Part shown: positions 1 to 13,099 of the stretch, one piece after another
Numbering within the stretch: position 1 is the first letter of the stretch
Layout of the letters: each line of letters starts with the position of its first letter
NCBI GenBank assembly: GCA_054661495.1
Contig: BAAFSQ010000014.1
Location: 17,656 to 81,655, forward strand
From: Zygophlyctis sp. KS116
Lineage: Eukaryota; Chytridiomycota
Direction: 5' to 3'
Length of the DNA stretch: 64,000 nucleotides
The notes under the pieces: generated by a model
Told to the model about the DNA's origin: nothing
The model's input: the letters and a program-made list of their open reading frames with translations, nothing else
Databases searched by the model: none
Translations under genes and position numbers: made by a program

Positions 1-76
1 ATCAATAATAAAAGAATTAAAGACATTTAAACAAGCTCTACCGACCGTTAAAACTGCAGATCCTTCGCGTTTGAAA

Positions 77-1373
<1,297 letters not shown>

Positions 1374-1379
<6 letters not shown>

Positions 1380-4300
1380 ATTATTTTTACAAGATCCAAA
1401 TAAACCTCTTTCGTGAGCCATTAGGACTGTTATAGATTGAACAATTGCTAATGCGCAAACTAGAAATCCTTGAACAATAGTTATTTCAATTTTAGTTGTA
1501 AATCCGAACGGAAGGCCCCATAAGAGTTGATTTAATGTGAACCACCAGTCCACAAGAAACTGTACAGTCAATACGGCAAATAAACGCCAAAAGACAACAA
1601 GAGGACCGACATTACCATAATCTCGGCAAAGAACTTGCTGTTCAATACCTGTAGAAAAGATCATATAAACTGCTGCTGCACCTACTATTGCGGCGTAAGT
1701 TGAACACATGTAAAACCGTCTTTCTACAGCTTGTCTTCTGTTGTCCTGATGAAATGCTGTCAAAGCGACCACAGTTAGAGCATCATTATTGGTCTTTTCA
1801 GCAAAAATTGACGATTTTGAACTTTCTTTTCGTAGCTGATTAATTGGAAGGCTTAACTGAGGAGGAGCTCTATTTGCACTTCGCGAAGCCATATCAGGAA
1901 CCATCTTCTTACTTTTTCGATGCACTCCAGTCTTTTCAGCTTTTCCACCTTTCATCGCTATCATATTTGGAGCAATCGATCCTTTTCTCTTAAACCCCTT
2001 AGTGATTTTTGAAGCTTGTCGGTCCTGTCTTTTCTTTTCTTTTTCCTCTGCTTTCTTTTTCCTTTCTTTTCGTTTTTCTAACCAGTCCATAAAATTTTTG
2101 AAAACAACTGCCATCAGTGCTTCCATTACAAGACTTCCCGCTGCTGCAATTCCAAATTGCAAATTGTCTTCAATTCTAAATATGAATATCCATCCAGGAA
2201 CTCCGTGCCCGCCTAGAGAAAGAATAAGCTGTCCGAAATAGCTAAGATCCTCTATTTCATCCTCATATACAACCTGAAGCGCACTTGCCTTTGGTAATTC
2301 TGTATTTTCAGATAGTTTTTCACAAGAATTTTCGCCGGTTTCGGATTTTTCTTTGGTCTTGTTAAGATTATTAGCTCGTGAATTCTGGATCGCCCTTCTA
2401 TCTGAAAAAATAACAACGTATTTTGCCAAATTTCTTGATAGAAAAAAAATGATGGCTTTTAAAATACCTTTAGCTATATTTATGCCTGCATCATCAGCGG
2501 AGCCGTTAGTTAGGCGAATATCGATGAAAGCAAGAGGTGCAATCATACTGTAAAATAGACATTGATTGATAAATTCAGTCACGAAAACTGTCAATATTGA
2601 GGCAAAGAGACGTGCCAAAATGGGGTAGATCGAGGCCGTAACTGTGAACATATGTGCGCAAACTGAACTACATATTAGAGTTAGTGATAAATACCCTGGA
2701 ATAACAAGAAAAGGGTATACAACAAGCGTAATGAGATCTGAAGTATCAACATAAGATAGAAATATGGGTAATATTATCCAACGGAATAGAAATTTCCAAA
2801 TCATATGAAAGAATAACGGAGACCACACAAGCTTTACCATAACTTCTTTGTTATCATCATCTTTCATTCGATCAAGATCATATTCCTTAAACGATTTCCC
2901 ATCTCTTTCGGACTATATATTAAAAAAAGAAAAATTACAAGAGATTCTAAATCATCAGGCGCAATTTTAAAGTGGCCAGAGATATTCACTGCAGTCGTAT
3001 CATCCTCATAAGGATCATATACAATCTGCTTATGTGTAGCTCTCCGCCTCATAAAGTTGAAAGTAGGATTACTCTTCTTTTTTTGAGTTAGCTTTCGAAT
3101 TGGTTCCTCGTAATCATCACCTGTATCTGCTACTCGATCGACTTCTACCGCTTCTCTCGTATCAAACGGGTCAATCACTTTGGAAACAATATTATTCATC
3201 GGAATATAAGGAAGCGACTCTTCAGAGTCAGTTTGAGGTTCTGAAGTTAAGATTCTTTTTGATGAGTTCTGAGAATTTTGAACATTATTTATCTCTTCAT
3301 TTATATTCCTATCTGATGATTCAAGCAATTCTTTTGAAGATCCATTATTTTCCGAAAAACTCTCAACGGGAATGATCGAATCTTCACTTTCTCCATTATC
3401 TTTTTCACATTCTTCAATTAAAGGAAGAAGTGCGTTATTACCGCTTAGAATATTCGTTTCTGGCGGTTTCTGTAGTGCTTCATAACTTCCTTCAGACTCC
3501 TCTTTTACAATACCCATTCCTTCAGACTCCTCTTTTAGAACCCCCATTCCTTCATTTGTGGCTGAATTCTGAGAGAATGGATCAGGAACATCAAATTCCG
3601 GATTCATTGGTACGACTTCTAAAAGAATATCGCTCTCTTGTGAATCTGCCCTGTGATCTGATATTTTGGCTTGTGCTTCATTTGACTTTGCTAATGCATG
3701 TGCTCGACTTGCTCTTCTTGCTTGCATAGCTGCCGTACTTGAATCCATTCTCATTGAAGATCTTCTACGGCCCCTGATTCCTCCCATATCATGATAGCTT
3801 TGCATGGTCATGACAGAAGATCTTCTTCTAGTATCCATCATAACAGGCGTAAGTATAGAAGAAGCTTGAGATGCCATTGAGAATGCCGACATAAAAGAAA
3901 TCGTTTCATTATCTGGTTTTGGGGCAACATTTTTTGCTGCAACATAATTTGAATTCTCGGCACTAATAGTTTCTTCTAGCTCTTGTAGTTCCTGTACTTC
4001 TTCTTCTGTAAGTACAGGAACCTCAACAGAATGACACCAATGGCAAAGATGAATCAGATCCATAAAAAAGATCCATGCGATAACCCAATAAACAATCAAA
4101 CTTGTAGATATGTATCCAAAAAAATGCAGACTTTCAATCTTGAAAGAAATATAAACTATTGGAAGAACCACAATTCCCGGAATTAGAGAAGGAAATATCT
4201 AATGATAAACTTTATATAATTACCACTGATCTTAGCAAAAACCAAAATGTCCAAAAAATCTTTATAGATTTCTTCTTTTGTATGTTTTTCCGCACTTGTT

Positions 4301-4385
4301 CAAACTTTAACAATGCATTATCATATTCCTGATCAAACGCTTCTATCGATCCATGCAGTAAATTTCCTGCTTCTTCATCGTCCAT
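1374..4385 (-). CDS. Large multi-pass membrane protein of unknown function
   Basis: I do not recognise this 986-residue protein. Two introns (2913..2938 and 4199..4223) join three exons in frame. A short acidic N-terminus (from [10 protein letters not shown]) is followed by two hydrophobic segments (about residues 45-75 and 82-105). Then comes a long Ser/Glu-rich, probably cytosolic, stretch of about 300 residues containing a tandem repeat of EGMG(I/V)(V/L)KEES. A second hydrophobic half follows with perhaps six or more membrane segments, interrupted by a Lys-rich stretch (near [15 protein letters not shown]). The C-terminal half has the aromatic-rich motif [18 protein letters not shown] channel or transporter is possible but nothing in the sequence proves it. 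It is divergent from SUV3 upstream and overlaps the thiolase stop downstream. Confidence 0.75.
3489..3548. repeat. 30-bp in-frame tandem repeat inside the membrane protein gene
   Basis: The 17-mer TTCAGACTCCTCTTTTA occurs at 3491..3507 and again at 3521..3537, so the unit is 30 bp or 10 codons, followed by a degenerate third start. On the minus strand it encodes two copies of EGMG(V/I)(L/V)KEES. The in-frame unit size suggests recent slippage or unequal duplication in a disordered acidic region. Confidence 0.8.
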
Positions 4386-4533
4386 TTTATGGGTGACGGA
4401 TGACGTGATCAAACGTTCAACGTCAGCAAGAGTCTAGCAGAAATGATTGAATCTAGTGCATTGCATTCACATCAACTTGATGTTGCGATGCAAAGATTCC
4501 ATTAACTTTTCCAGATCAAATTTGAAACTTTTG

Positions 4534-6687
4534 ATGATAAACCGGAATTTGTGGCACCTTCGTCATTTGTCCAGTACAGCCTATAGTAGAAATCATGAAT
4601 TCATCGATCGGCAATTCAGAAGGCCTCCAGGAACTTCTCATCAGTTTTCTACTCAACACTTTAAAAAAGAGTTGGATCAGTTCATTTGGTCTTTAGATAC
4701 AAAGCATTTGGAGACTAAATGTTTTAGTTTTGGCATCTCAAATGAAGTGTATCTCAAGGCAATTAAAGATTTTAAGGAATCTCTTAGAAAAGATTCAATT
4801 TCTTATCTTCGGCATGATGATCTATTGAATCATTTGCAGGTTTCAAGTCCGATTGATAAGTTGGTATTACCTGCATTCCTAAGATTTATCAAACAGAAGT
4901 TTCCTGCATCAGTTCATAAACTTAATATGTTATCAGCAAAACTTGATTTAGAAAATCCATCAAACTTGTTTCAAGATGCTCGAAGCATGAAGAGAGAGAT
5001 TATAATGCATGTTGGTCCTACTAATTCGTAAGTCTGTAGTTCTTAAATCTAAAGTGGTAAAACATATTCGGCTTTAAAGGCATTTTCTGATGCTGAAAAT
5101 AGTATTTATTTAGGGCCATTAAGATTATTGGCACATGAAGTTTATGAGAAAATGAATGGAAATAATATCGAATGCAATTTATTAACAGGAGAAGATAGAA
5201 AAGAAAGTTCTCATGTTAATAAGTGGGCTTGTACGATTGAAATGGCACCTTTATCTAAAAAGTTTGATGTGGCAGTTATAGATGAAATTCAAGTGATTGC
5301 CGATAGAGATAGAGGTTTTGCATGGACCAATGCTTTGTTAGGTCTTCAAGCTGATAAGATTCATGTCTGTGGAGAAGAGTCTGCAGTAGATCTGGTTCAA
5401 GAATTATGCCATTTGACTGGGGATAAGCTCACAGTATAAAGTTTTTTAAAATAATGAATAGATTAATCGCTACAAAAGACTTACACCATTAAATGTACTT
5501 CAGACATCTTTAAATGGAAATTTTCAAAATATCAAGAGAGGAGATGCTGGTAATTTCTTTATCTTATATTTCAGTGATTGCATTTTCTAGAAAACAAATT
5601 TTTGGGCTTAAAAGAGTTATTGAGAGAAAGACAGATCTTAAAGCTGCAATTATATATGGAGCATTACCTCCTGGTATGGTTCTATGACTAAAATTTAGAG
5701 CCTAGATCAGAACAGGCTCGTCTATTCAATGATTCAAATAGTAAGTATGATATTTTGGTTGCATCAGATGCTGTTGGAATGGGTTTAAATTTGTAAGTCC
5801 ATCTTTTTATTTAGATAAAGGAATATCAAGAGAATTGTTTTCGCAAGGATGACCAAGTATGATGGTAGAAACCAAAGATCTTTAACAATCTCTGAAACGA
5901 AACAAATTGGTGGAAGAGCCGGAAGATTTGGATCTGAATTTTCTGAAGGAGAAGTTACAACGTACTTTATTTTACTGACACATATAGATTTGACAGGGCT
6001 GACATTAAGCAATTACATTCCTTGATGAGAAAAGAGTCACTAAATGTCAAGGTATTTAATTTACTTCTCACTTTTAGATGGCTGGATTAGCCCCTTCTTT
6101 AGGTCAATTAGAATTTTTAGCCAATTCATTTCCAAGGGATAAAATCTCCAGCCTTTTGGTACTTAACTTTATTTAAACCTGTAGTGTAAGTTTGAAGATT
6201 TGGCCTTATTATCTGGTAAATTCTTTCTATGCTCTTTAGACACACAAAAAATTATTGCAGACCTCCTTGAAGACATATCACTATCTTTACGTGATCGATT
6301 TGTGTTTCTCCAAGCACCAATTCGTACTGGTGAGATTGAAATCATGAACTTTGCAAAAGACCTTGCATACCATCATTCAAAAGATATAGAATTTGATTTA
6401 TCAGAAAAAATTGAAGTTCCAGAATTTTCAGCCTCTGATCATTTAGGCCTTCGAAAGCTTGAACTTTTGCATTTCAAATTAATGCTTTACATTTGGACAG
6501 CGTAAGCTATTTCTGCTAAGTATATAGATTGCGATTCACTGGTGTTTTTTCAAACAGTTTAGATTTTGCATTAACTACCAAAACTGAGACCGAACGGCTG
6601 ATCAATGAATCTCTTTACGACATGGATTTTTCAATTGCGCGCTCAAAGGCGAAATCTTCAAAACTTTTGGACGAAATAGATGAATGA
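4534..6687 (+). CDS. SUV3: Mitochondrial ATP-dependent RNA helicase SUV3
   Basis: This is an SF2 RNA helicase of the mitochondrial degradosome. Nine introns of 25-28 bp (5028..5054, 5434..5461, 5550..5574, 5674..5698, 5793..5820, 5962..5987, 6052..6077, 6159..6184, 6502..6527) give 638 residues. Visible motifs are Walker A GPTNSGKT (the first intron splits the Ser codon), the SUV3-type DEIQ box in [14 protein letters not shown], the motif V region DAVGMGLNL and motif [10 protein letters not shown]. The C-terminal region matches the SUV3 helical domain. The start at 4534 gives [20 protein letters not shown], which looks like a mitochondrial presequence; an in-frame ATG at 4480 is the alternative. 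The stop codon lies inside the first codons of the next gene on the same strand. Confidence 0.92.
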
Positions 6688-8799
6688 TAATAAACTTTTA
6701 GTTTTTACAACTCCTATTATAGCAAACGAGCCTCATCCGATTTATGGCCGATACCATTTAAAAAAACATGAACAAGAATGTAATGCAATTGATGTTTTTA
6801 CTGCAGCTCTTACCGGCGATATGAATGCGGTGCAGCAATTTATAAAAAATGGTAATATCAATGTGGAAGATGATGATGGGTATACGCCTCTTCATAATGC
6901 AGTTTCTAGGAGACATCATGAAGTAGCAAAAGTGTTAATACCGCTATCAAACATTAATAAGCAGAGCAAAAGTGGATTTACTCCTCTCATGAATGCAGCA
7001 GCTTATGGGGATGATAAGATGGTCTCAATGCTGTTAGAAGCTGGAGCAGATGTAGGAGCCAGGAATATTTATGGGGAAACGGCTTATGATGTTGCTGCTA
7101 TGGGTAGATTATTTAATCTAAAAGTTAGGAGAACATGCATCGACTTGTGAAATAATTCAAAAAGCAGAAATCAAATGGATAAGAAATCATTATTCTAGGC
7201 AATCAAGTAATTTTGCAAATTATAAACTATAGATTTACAATTGCGGTCACATTCTTCAATTCAAGAAAGGCTTCATTGTAATTTTATCGAAGTACTATAT
7301 GAAAATCAACGTTGTTCGACGTTTAATTTTAGTTTTTCTGCAGATAACTTGACAGAATCTGATTTTTCTCTAGTTGGTGGTGCATTTTCTACTCCTTTTG
7401 GAAGTAAAAAAACTTTTGACGAGGTAACATTACCTGTAGGGACGCAAAATCAATGGTTTTGGTTAACAGATTGGAAAATTGATTTGTCATTTCCTCATGT
7501 AAATGAAAATGGATGGTTATACGCAACTTCTTTTGAAGTTTCAGATGAGAGCTGGGGAGTGAATGTTCCAGTTTCTTTTTTTTCAAGGTCAACTTGGGTA
7601 AGAAGGAGAAGATGGATACGTGTTAGAAAGCAAAGAATTCCATTAAACTTATCTTCGTGTCAGCCTTCAAGCAGCACCGAAGGCGACAAACAAATTTCAG
7701 TACCTACAGAAGTTTATGATAACGATTATATATCCCAAGCTCTAGCACTGGTTCGTATATCGTCGCCGAAAAGGAGAAGTTCTTCCGCAAGTATTAGAGG
7801 ATTAAGTACTGAATTAGAATCATACGAAGAAGCGATCCAGATTCTATTACAAGGAATCAAAGGTATTTATTAAATATTGAATTCTAATATTTTAGAAGAT
7901 CAGAATGTTGCAAGAATTGAGCAGGGAAAGAGCCTTGCAGAATCATATTTGAGGCATGCAGATACATTGCGCTCTTTGCTGGACACATTAAAATCTTCAC
8001 ATCCAACCATCTCATCTCAAGAAAGCATTGAGGGACGTAGTAACGACGTAGTTACCTCTGTAAGTAATCAAACGACTATTTCTGCTGCTATGGATTCATT
8101 TCCAGACGTTTCCCCAATCGGATTCGCAAGAAACTCAAGTTCTACACAATTTCTTCCGGCTGAATGGCAACCAGGTACGCTTTAATATATTTCAATTATC
8201 TAGATAATCAAGCCTTTGACTGCCGGAATTGCGAGACTATTTTTACTTTTTTTAATCGAAAACACCACTGTCGCTGGTGTGGACACATCTTTTGCAATTC
8301 TTGCACAACACAACGACTTTCTCTGGGTCGAAATCCTTTTTTTAGTAGCAGAGTATGTGAAGAATGTCATTCATACCTTACCAGCAGCGATAGCCCGATA
8401 CCACATCTTGCACCACAAATTTCTCCGACTCGAAGTGAACATCGCACATCACTAAATGGTCTTATCGAATGTCCTGTTTGCCAGATTTCACTTTTAAGGA
8501 ATATGATGACTGATATAGAAGCAAGCTTGCATGTCGCAAACTGTCTTTCAAATAATAACAGAGACAGGTCGATCTCAGGAAATATGTACGTAATACAAGA
8601 ATTAGAAGGTGATTTGGATTCAGAGTGTATTATTTGTTTCGAACAGTTTTTAGAAGGTATATGTGCCTTTAAGTCTAACGAAATAGGACAAAAAATTGCA
8701 CGTCTCAACTGCATGTGTTTTTATCATCAGCCGTGCCTTGAAAAATGGCTTTCAACCCCCAATTATGGTGTTAGATCATGCCCCATTCACTACAGCTAG
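6680..8799 (+). CDS. Ankyrin-DysF-FYVE-RING protein, putative endosomal E3 ligase
   Basis: Four introns (7104..7128, 7207..7232, 7863..7895, 8175..8203) give 668 residues with an unusual domain order. Ankyrin repeats (about 33-135) carry DGYTPLHNAV and SGFTPLMNAAAYG. A DysF/Pex30-like region follows with WLYATSFEV (about 261) and the diagnostic arginine cluster TWVRRRRWIRVR (about 287). A FYVE finger (471-540) has RKHHCRWCG, the PI3P-binding signature. A C-terminal RING (about 610-668) starts CIICFEQF and ends CPIHYS. By family knowledge FYVE plus RING suggests a PI3P-recruited ubiquitin ligase such as yeast Pib1, and DysF domains occur in peroxisome/ER and TECPR proteins. The combined role is inference. 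The ATG at 6680 overlaps the SUV3 stop by 8 bp, and the stop lies 1 bp from the convergent SSL1 stop. Confidence 0.88.
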
Positions 8800-8800
8800 T

Positions 8801-10031
8801 CTAGCAGCCAGGACAGACATGCAATTTTTGATGTATGTAAATATCACAATCTAAACAGAATTGGTTTTTACACGCTCCACATGAAAATCTAGTGGTGAGA
8901 TTTCCACTCCTCTTTTTAGATCCAAATGAGTTTAAACAAGAGTAGCAGTGTTCTGCCAAACTCGCACTTTTAACTTCATCATATGGCGCAATAGGAAACA
9001 AATGATGATATGACCGTGCAAGAAATGGGCTAGAAACAAGAGACAGTGAACAGATTGGACATTCCCTAGGGAGTTCGCAAACTGCTGCAAAACATCGTGG
9101 GCAGTTAAACCATTGATTAATTGATTTTAAATGACTACAGGTAAAAGAAGTTAATTTTTACCAAGCGCAAATCTGTAATTCATTTTGCTGTGAACCGATA
9201 AACTTTTGAGGAAACCCCATTGGAATTAAATCTGAAGTTTTTTGAGATTTATGAATCGCCGGTGGAATAATAATTTGAAATATGATTTCCTTTAAATGGC
9301 GATCATCAATCAAAACATTATAGAACCCACCAGTTTCATTCGCTATCCTATTGCAAATATGAACCTGAGAAGCTAGTCCCACCATTGAAACACGCACTCT
9401 CTCCTTTAAAAGTTTGTCAATTGTCTTTTCTATATCACCGGGATCCCAGAACGAAAGTGAGCCAAAAATACCCAATATTTCACGAGAACCATGATCAGGT
9501 ACTTGACTAGAATAGTTAACAATTAAGCGATTAGTGTTATGAAAGTGGGAATAAACTATCGTACCTTAAAGAATTACAACCCAATTCAAGAACATTCATT
9601 AGTGACGGAATCCCACTCGTTTCCCTTAGTTCCTTTTTAGCTAAAATATTTGCAATTTCAGAGGGATTGCTAGACAATTCACATAATTTATAAGCAAGGC
9701 CATTCATGGTATACAAAATCCCAATTTGACTCAAAGGATTTTCATCAAAAAACTCCTTTACGAGAGAAGTTAAGATCTGACAAACGACTTCAATTCTGGT
9801 TGGCTTTAGATCAATTTCAGCCATTGCCGATGACCGATCAATCACAATATAAATATATCTGATGATTCCCCTTTTAATTTGTTTAGAGTCCTGAATAATT
9901 CTCTTCTTCTTCAGCAGTTGAGCTTCCAGAGATGATATAACTCCTGCCAATGATCCTGTTCCATCTTCTTGTAAAACATCCCAAGATCTCTTGTATTTTT
10001 CCTCCCACGAATAGACGGCTTCTTCTTCCAT
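8801..10031 (-). CDS. SSL1: TFIIH core subunit SSL1/GTF2H2 (p44)
   Basis: This subunit of TFIIH stimulates the XPD/Rad3 helicase in transcription initiation and nucleotide excision repair. Introns at 9135..9161 (27 bp) and 9507..9564 (58 bp, unusually long here) give 381 residues, close to human p44. The N-terminus has YSWEEKYKRSWDVLQED. A vWA domain (IRYIYIVIDRSSAM onward) covers about residues 55-240. The zinc region holds NCPRCFAAVCELPRECPIC and the C-terminal C4C4-like finger with CGACKNQFCLDCDIYIH and HVCPGC. The match runs through to the last residue. Confidence 0.95.
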
Positions 10032-10205
10032 CGGCCTTCGACCCTAACAATAGAAAATCCAACTTTAGAGAATTTAAGCACTTTAATAGACCATAGATCA
10101 GGTAAAGAATTAATTTGTGTTTTGATCGATAAGCTAATCTTGAGTTGTTGTAAATGTATACTGTTAAGTGGCCTATAAAATTGTATACAATTTTCCAGAT
10201 TTCGG

Positions 10206-10278
10206 GGTTCTATAGTGTAGTGGTCTAGCACGAGAGACTCTGAATCTCTAGACCCGAGTTCGACTCTCGGTAGGACCT
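10206..10278 (+). tRNA. tRNA-Gln (anticodon CTG)
   Basis: The cloverleaf folds by eye. The acceptor stem pairs GGTTCTA with TAGGACC (one G-T pair). The D arm has GTGT/GCAC, and the anticodon stem AGAGA/TCTCT encloses loop CTCTGAA with anticodon CTG. The T arm is CCGAG/CTCGG around TTCGACT. It has no intron and reads CAG. It lies between SSL1 and tRNA-Ser. Confidence 0.93.
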
Positions 10279-10675
10279 CATTTTGCATATATAATGTAAT
10301 TTTTTACATTTCATTGACTGTTGGAAAATTTACCAGCAGTTCTCATACTTCTAAAATCTGATTTCATCTTCTCTCGTATTTTTAGTGATAAATTAAGGTC
10401 TCAATCATAATATTTACGGATTATCTCTCATGCTAGTAAAGTAGAAACTGTTTAAACGATGGACATATGTTTACTCGCGATGGTCAATATCGTGAAAAAT
10501 ACGTATAATATTCAATGTTTATAATTTTATATATTAAAAAGATAATTTGTGGGTCGTATAGAATTATCTTCTGTGAGAAATCACACTTAACAGATCGTTA
10601 GTCATGAAAGTTGTGCGAAATTCACGTGCAATTCAATTGTAATTCCCAAAAAAATACTCGCCTATAGTAAAACAA
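10279..10675. other. Intergenic spacer between the two tRNA genes; no gene recognised
   Basis: This is one of the few spacers above 300 bp. It is AT-rich, with no long open frame on either strand and no snRNA, snoRNA or SRP signature that I could recognise by eye. It may simply hold tRNA flanks and the transcription signals of the neighbours. Confidence 0.5.
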
Positions 10676-10757
10676 CGTCAACAGCAGGACTTGAACCTGC
10701 GCAGGCAAAGCCTAAATGATTTCGAGTCATTCCCCTTAACCGCTCGGGCATATTGAC
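10676..10757 (-). tRNA. tRNA-Ser (anticodon CGA)
   Basis: Read on the minus strand, the acceptor stem pairs GTCAATA with TGTTGAC. The anticodon stem AATGA/TCATT encloses CTCGAAA with anticodon CGA. A class II variable arm (AGGC TTT GCCT) and the T arm GCAGG TTCAAGT CCTGC follow. The length of 82 nt and the long variable arm are as expected for serine tRNA; no intron is seen. Confidence 0.93.
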
Positions 10758-10961
10758 CTAGGGCTTTGAGTTTGGCCAATTGATAGTATTTCTGATAAAA
10801 TAACTTATGACACTGTTCTTAAATACTTTTCAGCTTGGTTTATACACGCAGAAACAGATTATTTACGTGTCCCATAATCTAGTCTTGTTAAGAAATTCCG
10901 GATTTTTAAGTTAGATAAAAAACATCTTTTAATAAATTTACAAAGCCTTAAAGGATATATT

Positions 10962-12001
10962 TTATCTAGCTACATAATACACCAAATTCCCATCTTTAAT
11001 CTTCCGAGTCCATTTAACCAACAATGTATCAAAACCTTTATCTTTCTCTGTTAAAATATCATGCAAAAAAGGAATCAACTCTTCTCTATTCCATTTCTTT
11101 TTAGCCTGAAACAATTGAGAAAACCTTTGCTTTGGATCTACTTCCAGTACTGATTTAGGAAAATAATTAATTTTATCATTTTCAACAAATGAATTCCCTT
11201 TTAACCAATCTACATCCACTTTAAAATCTTCTGGAACTAATTCTTTCCATTTCTTTAAAAAAACTTTCAAGATCAAACCACTCCAATTGCTATTAATAAA
11301 GCCATTTTCCGCAACTATTTTACCCCATTCTTCCTGAGAAACCTTGTAAAATTTATCATTCTTGTTTTCATCTTGATAAAATTCTATAGATATTATTGTC
11401 AAAACATGCGCTAAAATTTCTATAGGAATTTCATGTTCAACACTTAAAATCTGTAATGAATTCCAAGATAAATTATCCCAATCTAGAGAATATTCAATCA
11501 CTGAAAGTTTAATTAGAGTAAGAATTTGATTTAAATATTCTGAATCCAAAATCCTAAAACTGTTCTTGTACAAAAAAGCGTTTCTTTTTTCTAATTCAAG
11601 CGATAATTCAATATCAGAGACTGGTAATTCCTGTAAAGACTCCCATGTAAGCTTTAGCAACGCATCTGAATATTCTTGCCCCTTTTGACTTAGATTTATA
11701 AAAATACATAATTTTCCAATGCTCTTTTTTCCTGTTCCAATCCTTTAAACGGAACGGCTTCCAGTAGTCCTTGCAATTCTCCCACTTGTCCTGGAATTTT
11801 TGACAATTCCCAATACTCTTGAAACAATACAGCAGTCTCTTGATCTAGAAGAAATAGAGAATTAGACGTTGAAACCTTTTTTAATGAATACGTTTTAGAG
11901 TCTGAAGTGTAGAATATTTTATCTTTTCCCTTTAAACTTCCAATAGGGAGATCAGTAGACTCTAAGAGAGTCAGAGTTGAATCTTTTTTCAATGTAATCA
12001 T
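10962..12001 (-). CDS. DCC1: Sister-chromatid cohesion factor DCC1 (Ctf18-RFC subunit)
   Basis: DCC1 joins Ctf8 and Ctf18 in the alternative clamp loader that loads or unloads PCNA for cohesion. One 26-bp intron (11682..11707) joins two exons to 337 residues, slightly shorter than the yeast (380) and human (393) proteins. The C-terminal winged-helix region is diagnostic: FLKKWKELVPEDFKVD, DWLKGNSFV, DPKQRFSQLFQAKKKW, then the final TLLVKWTRKIKDGNLVYYV. The N-terminal half is divergent. It is divergent from BUD23 across a 245-bp spacer. Confidence 0.88.
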
Positions 12002-12246
12002 TACAATTTCCTAAAACTAAAATCTGATTAGAACATTATGTATTTTAAAGCAAAATAACACTCTCAAGGACAAGGATCTCAATTCTCATTTTAATTTTAA
12101 TTTTTTATTAATGTATTTCTATTTCTATTACAACAGCTGAAAATCTAACAGAGAAATGTCCGGAAATAACCCTTGGAATCAGACCCAAACATTCTGCAAA
12201 TTATAGAAAACCCTTGTAGCTGTTATCAGAGAATTTGTTTATTGTA

Positions 12247-13087
12247 ATGCGGCCTGAACATTCGGCTCCCCCAGAGATTGTAATTAATAGTCATTAAATT
12301 ATAGTTTTACAATGAACAAGAAGCACAAAAATACACTGATAATTCAAGAATCATGAATGTGCAAAGAGAAATGAGTGAAAGAGCTCTAGAGCTGTTGGAT
12401 CTAGATGTTGAGCCAAAGTTTCTTTTGGATTTAGGATGTGGATCTGGACTTTCAGGACAAGTACTAAATGAAAACGGTCATGTTTGGGTTGGACTAGATA
12501 TTTCTAGAGATATGTTGGACATTGCAAAAACAAATCAGACTGGAGATCTTTTTCTACAGGATTTGGGAGATGGTGTTGGATTTAGACCTGGGACTTTTGA
12601 TGGTGCATTCTCTATATCTGTTCTACAGTGGTTATGTAATGCAGATCAGTCTCATCATGATCCAAGGAAGAGATTATATAGGTTTTTTAGTACATTGTAT
12701 ACTGCTCTAGTAAGAGGTGCAAGAGCAGTTTTTCAATTTTATCCAGAAAATGAAAGTCAGTCTGAAATGATTATGGCTCAGGCTGCAAGGGCTGGTTTCT
12801 CTGGAGGATTGGTGGTGGATTTTCCAAATTCTGCAAAAGCTAAAAAATATTATTTATGTCTGTTTGCTGGTAGTGACGGTGTCTCAAAAATGGAACTTCC
12901 AGAGGGTTTACAAGATGAACATACTGCTCCGTTTGAAAATGAACGAATAAAGGGGAAAAGCAAGTCAAGACGTCCTGCTAAAGATAAAAAATGGGTCCTT
13001 CATAAAAAAGAATTATATAGATCAAGAGGAAAAGACACTCCTCTAGATTCCAAATTTACGGCTCGTAAGAGAAGGCCAAAGTTTTAG
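12247..13087 (+). CDS. BUD23: 18S rRNA (guanine-N7)-methyltransferase BUD23
   Basis: This enzyme makes the m7G in the small-subunit rRNA together with Trm112. A 33-nt first exon (MRPEHSAPPEI) and a 25-bp intron (12280..12304) restore the conserved start FYNEQEAQKYTDNSRI, giving 271 residues against 275 in yeast. The SAM-binding loop LDLGCGSGLSG is at about 51, followed by GLDISRDML. The family motif SISVLQWLCNAD precedes the basic C-terminus LDSKFTARKRRPKF, typical of BUD23. Translation from the downstream ATG at 12353 would lose the conserved N-terminus, so the spliced start is preferred. Confidence 0.95.
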
Positions 13088-13099
13088 ATTTTAACAAGA

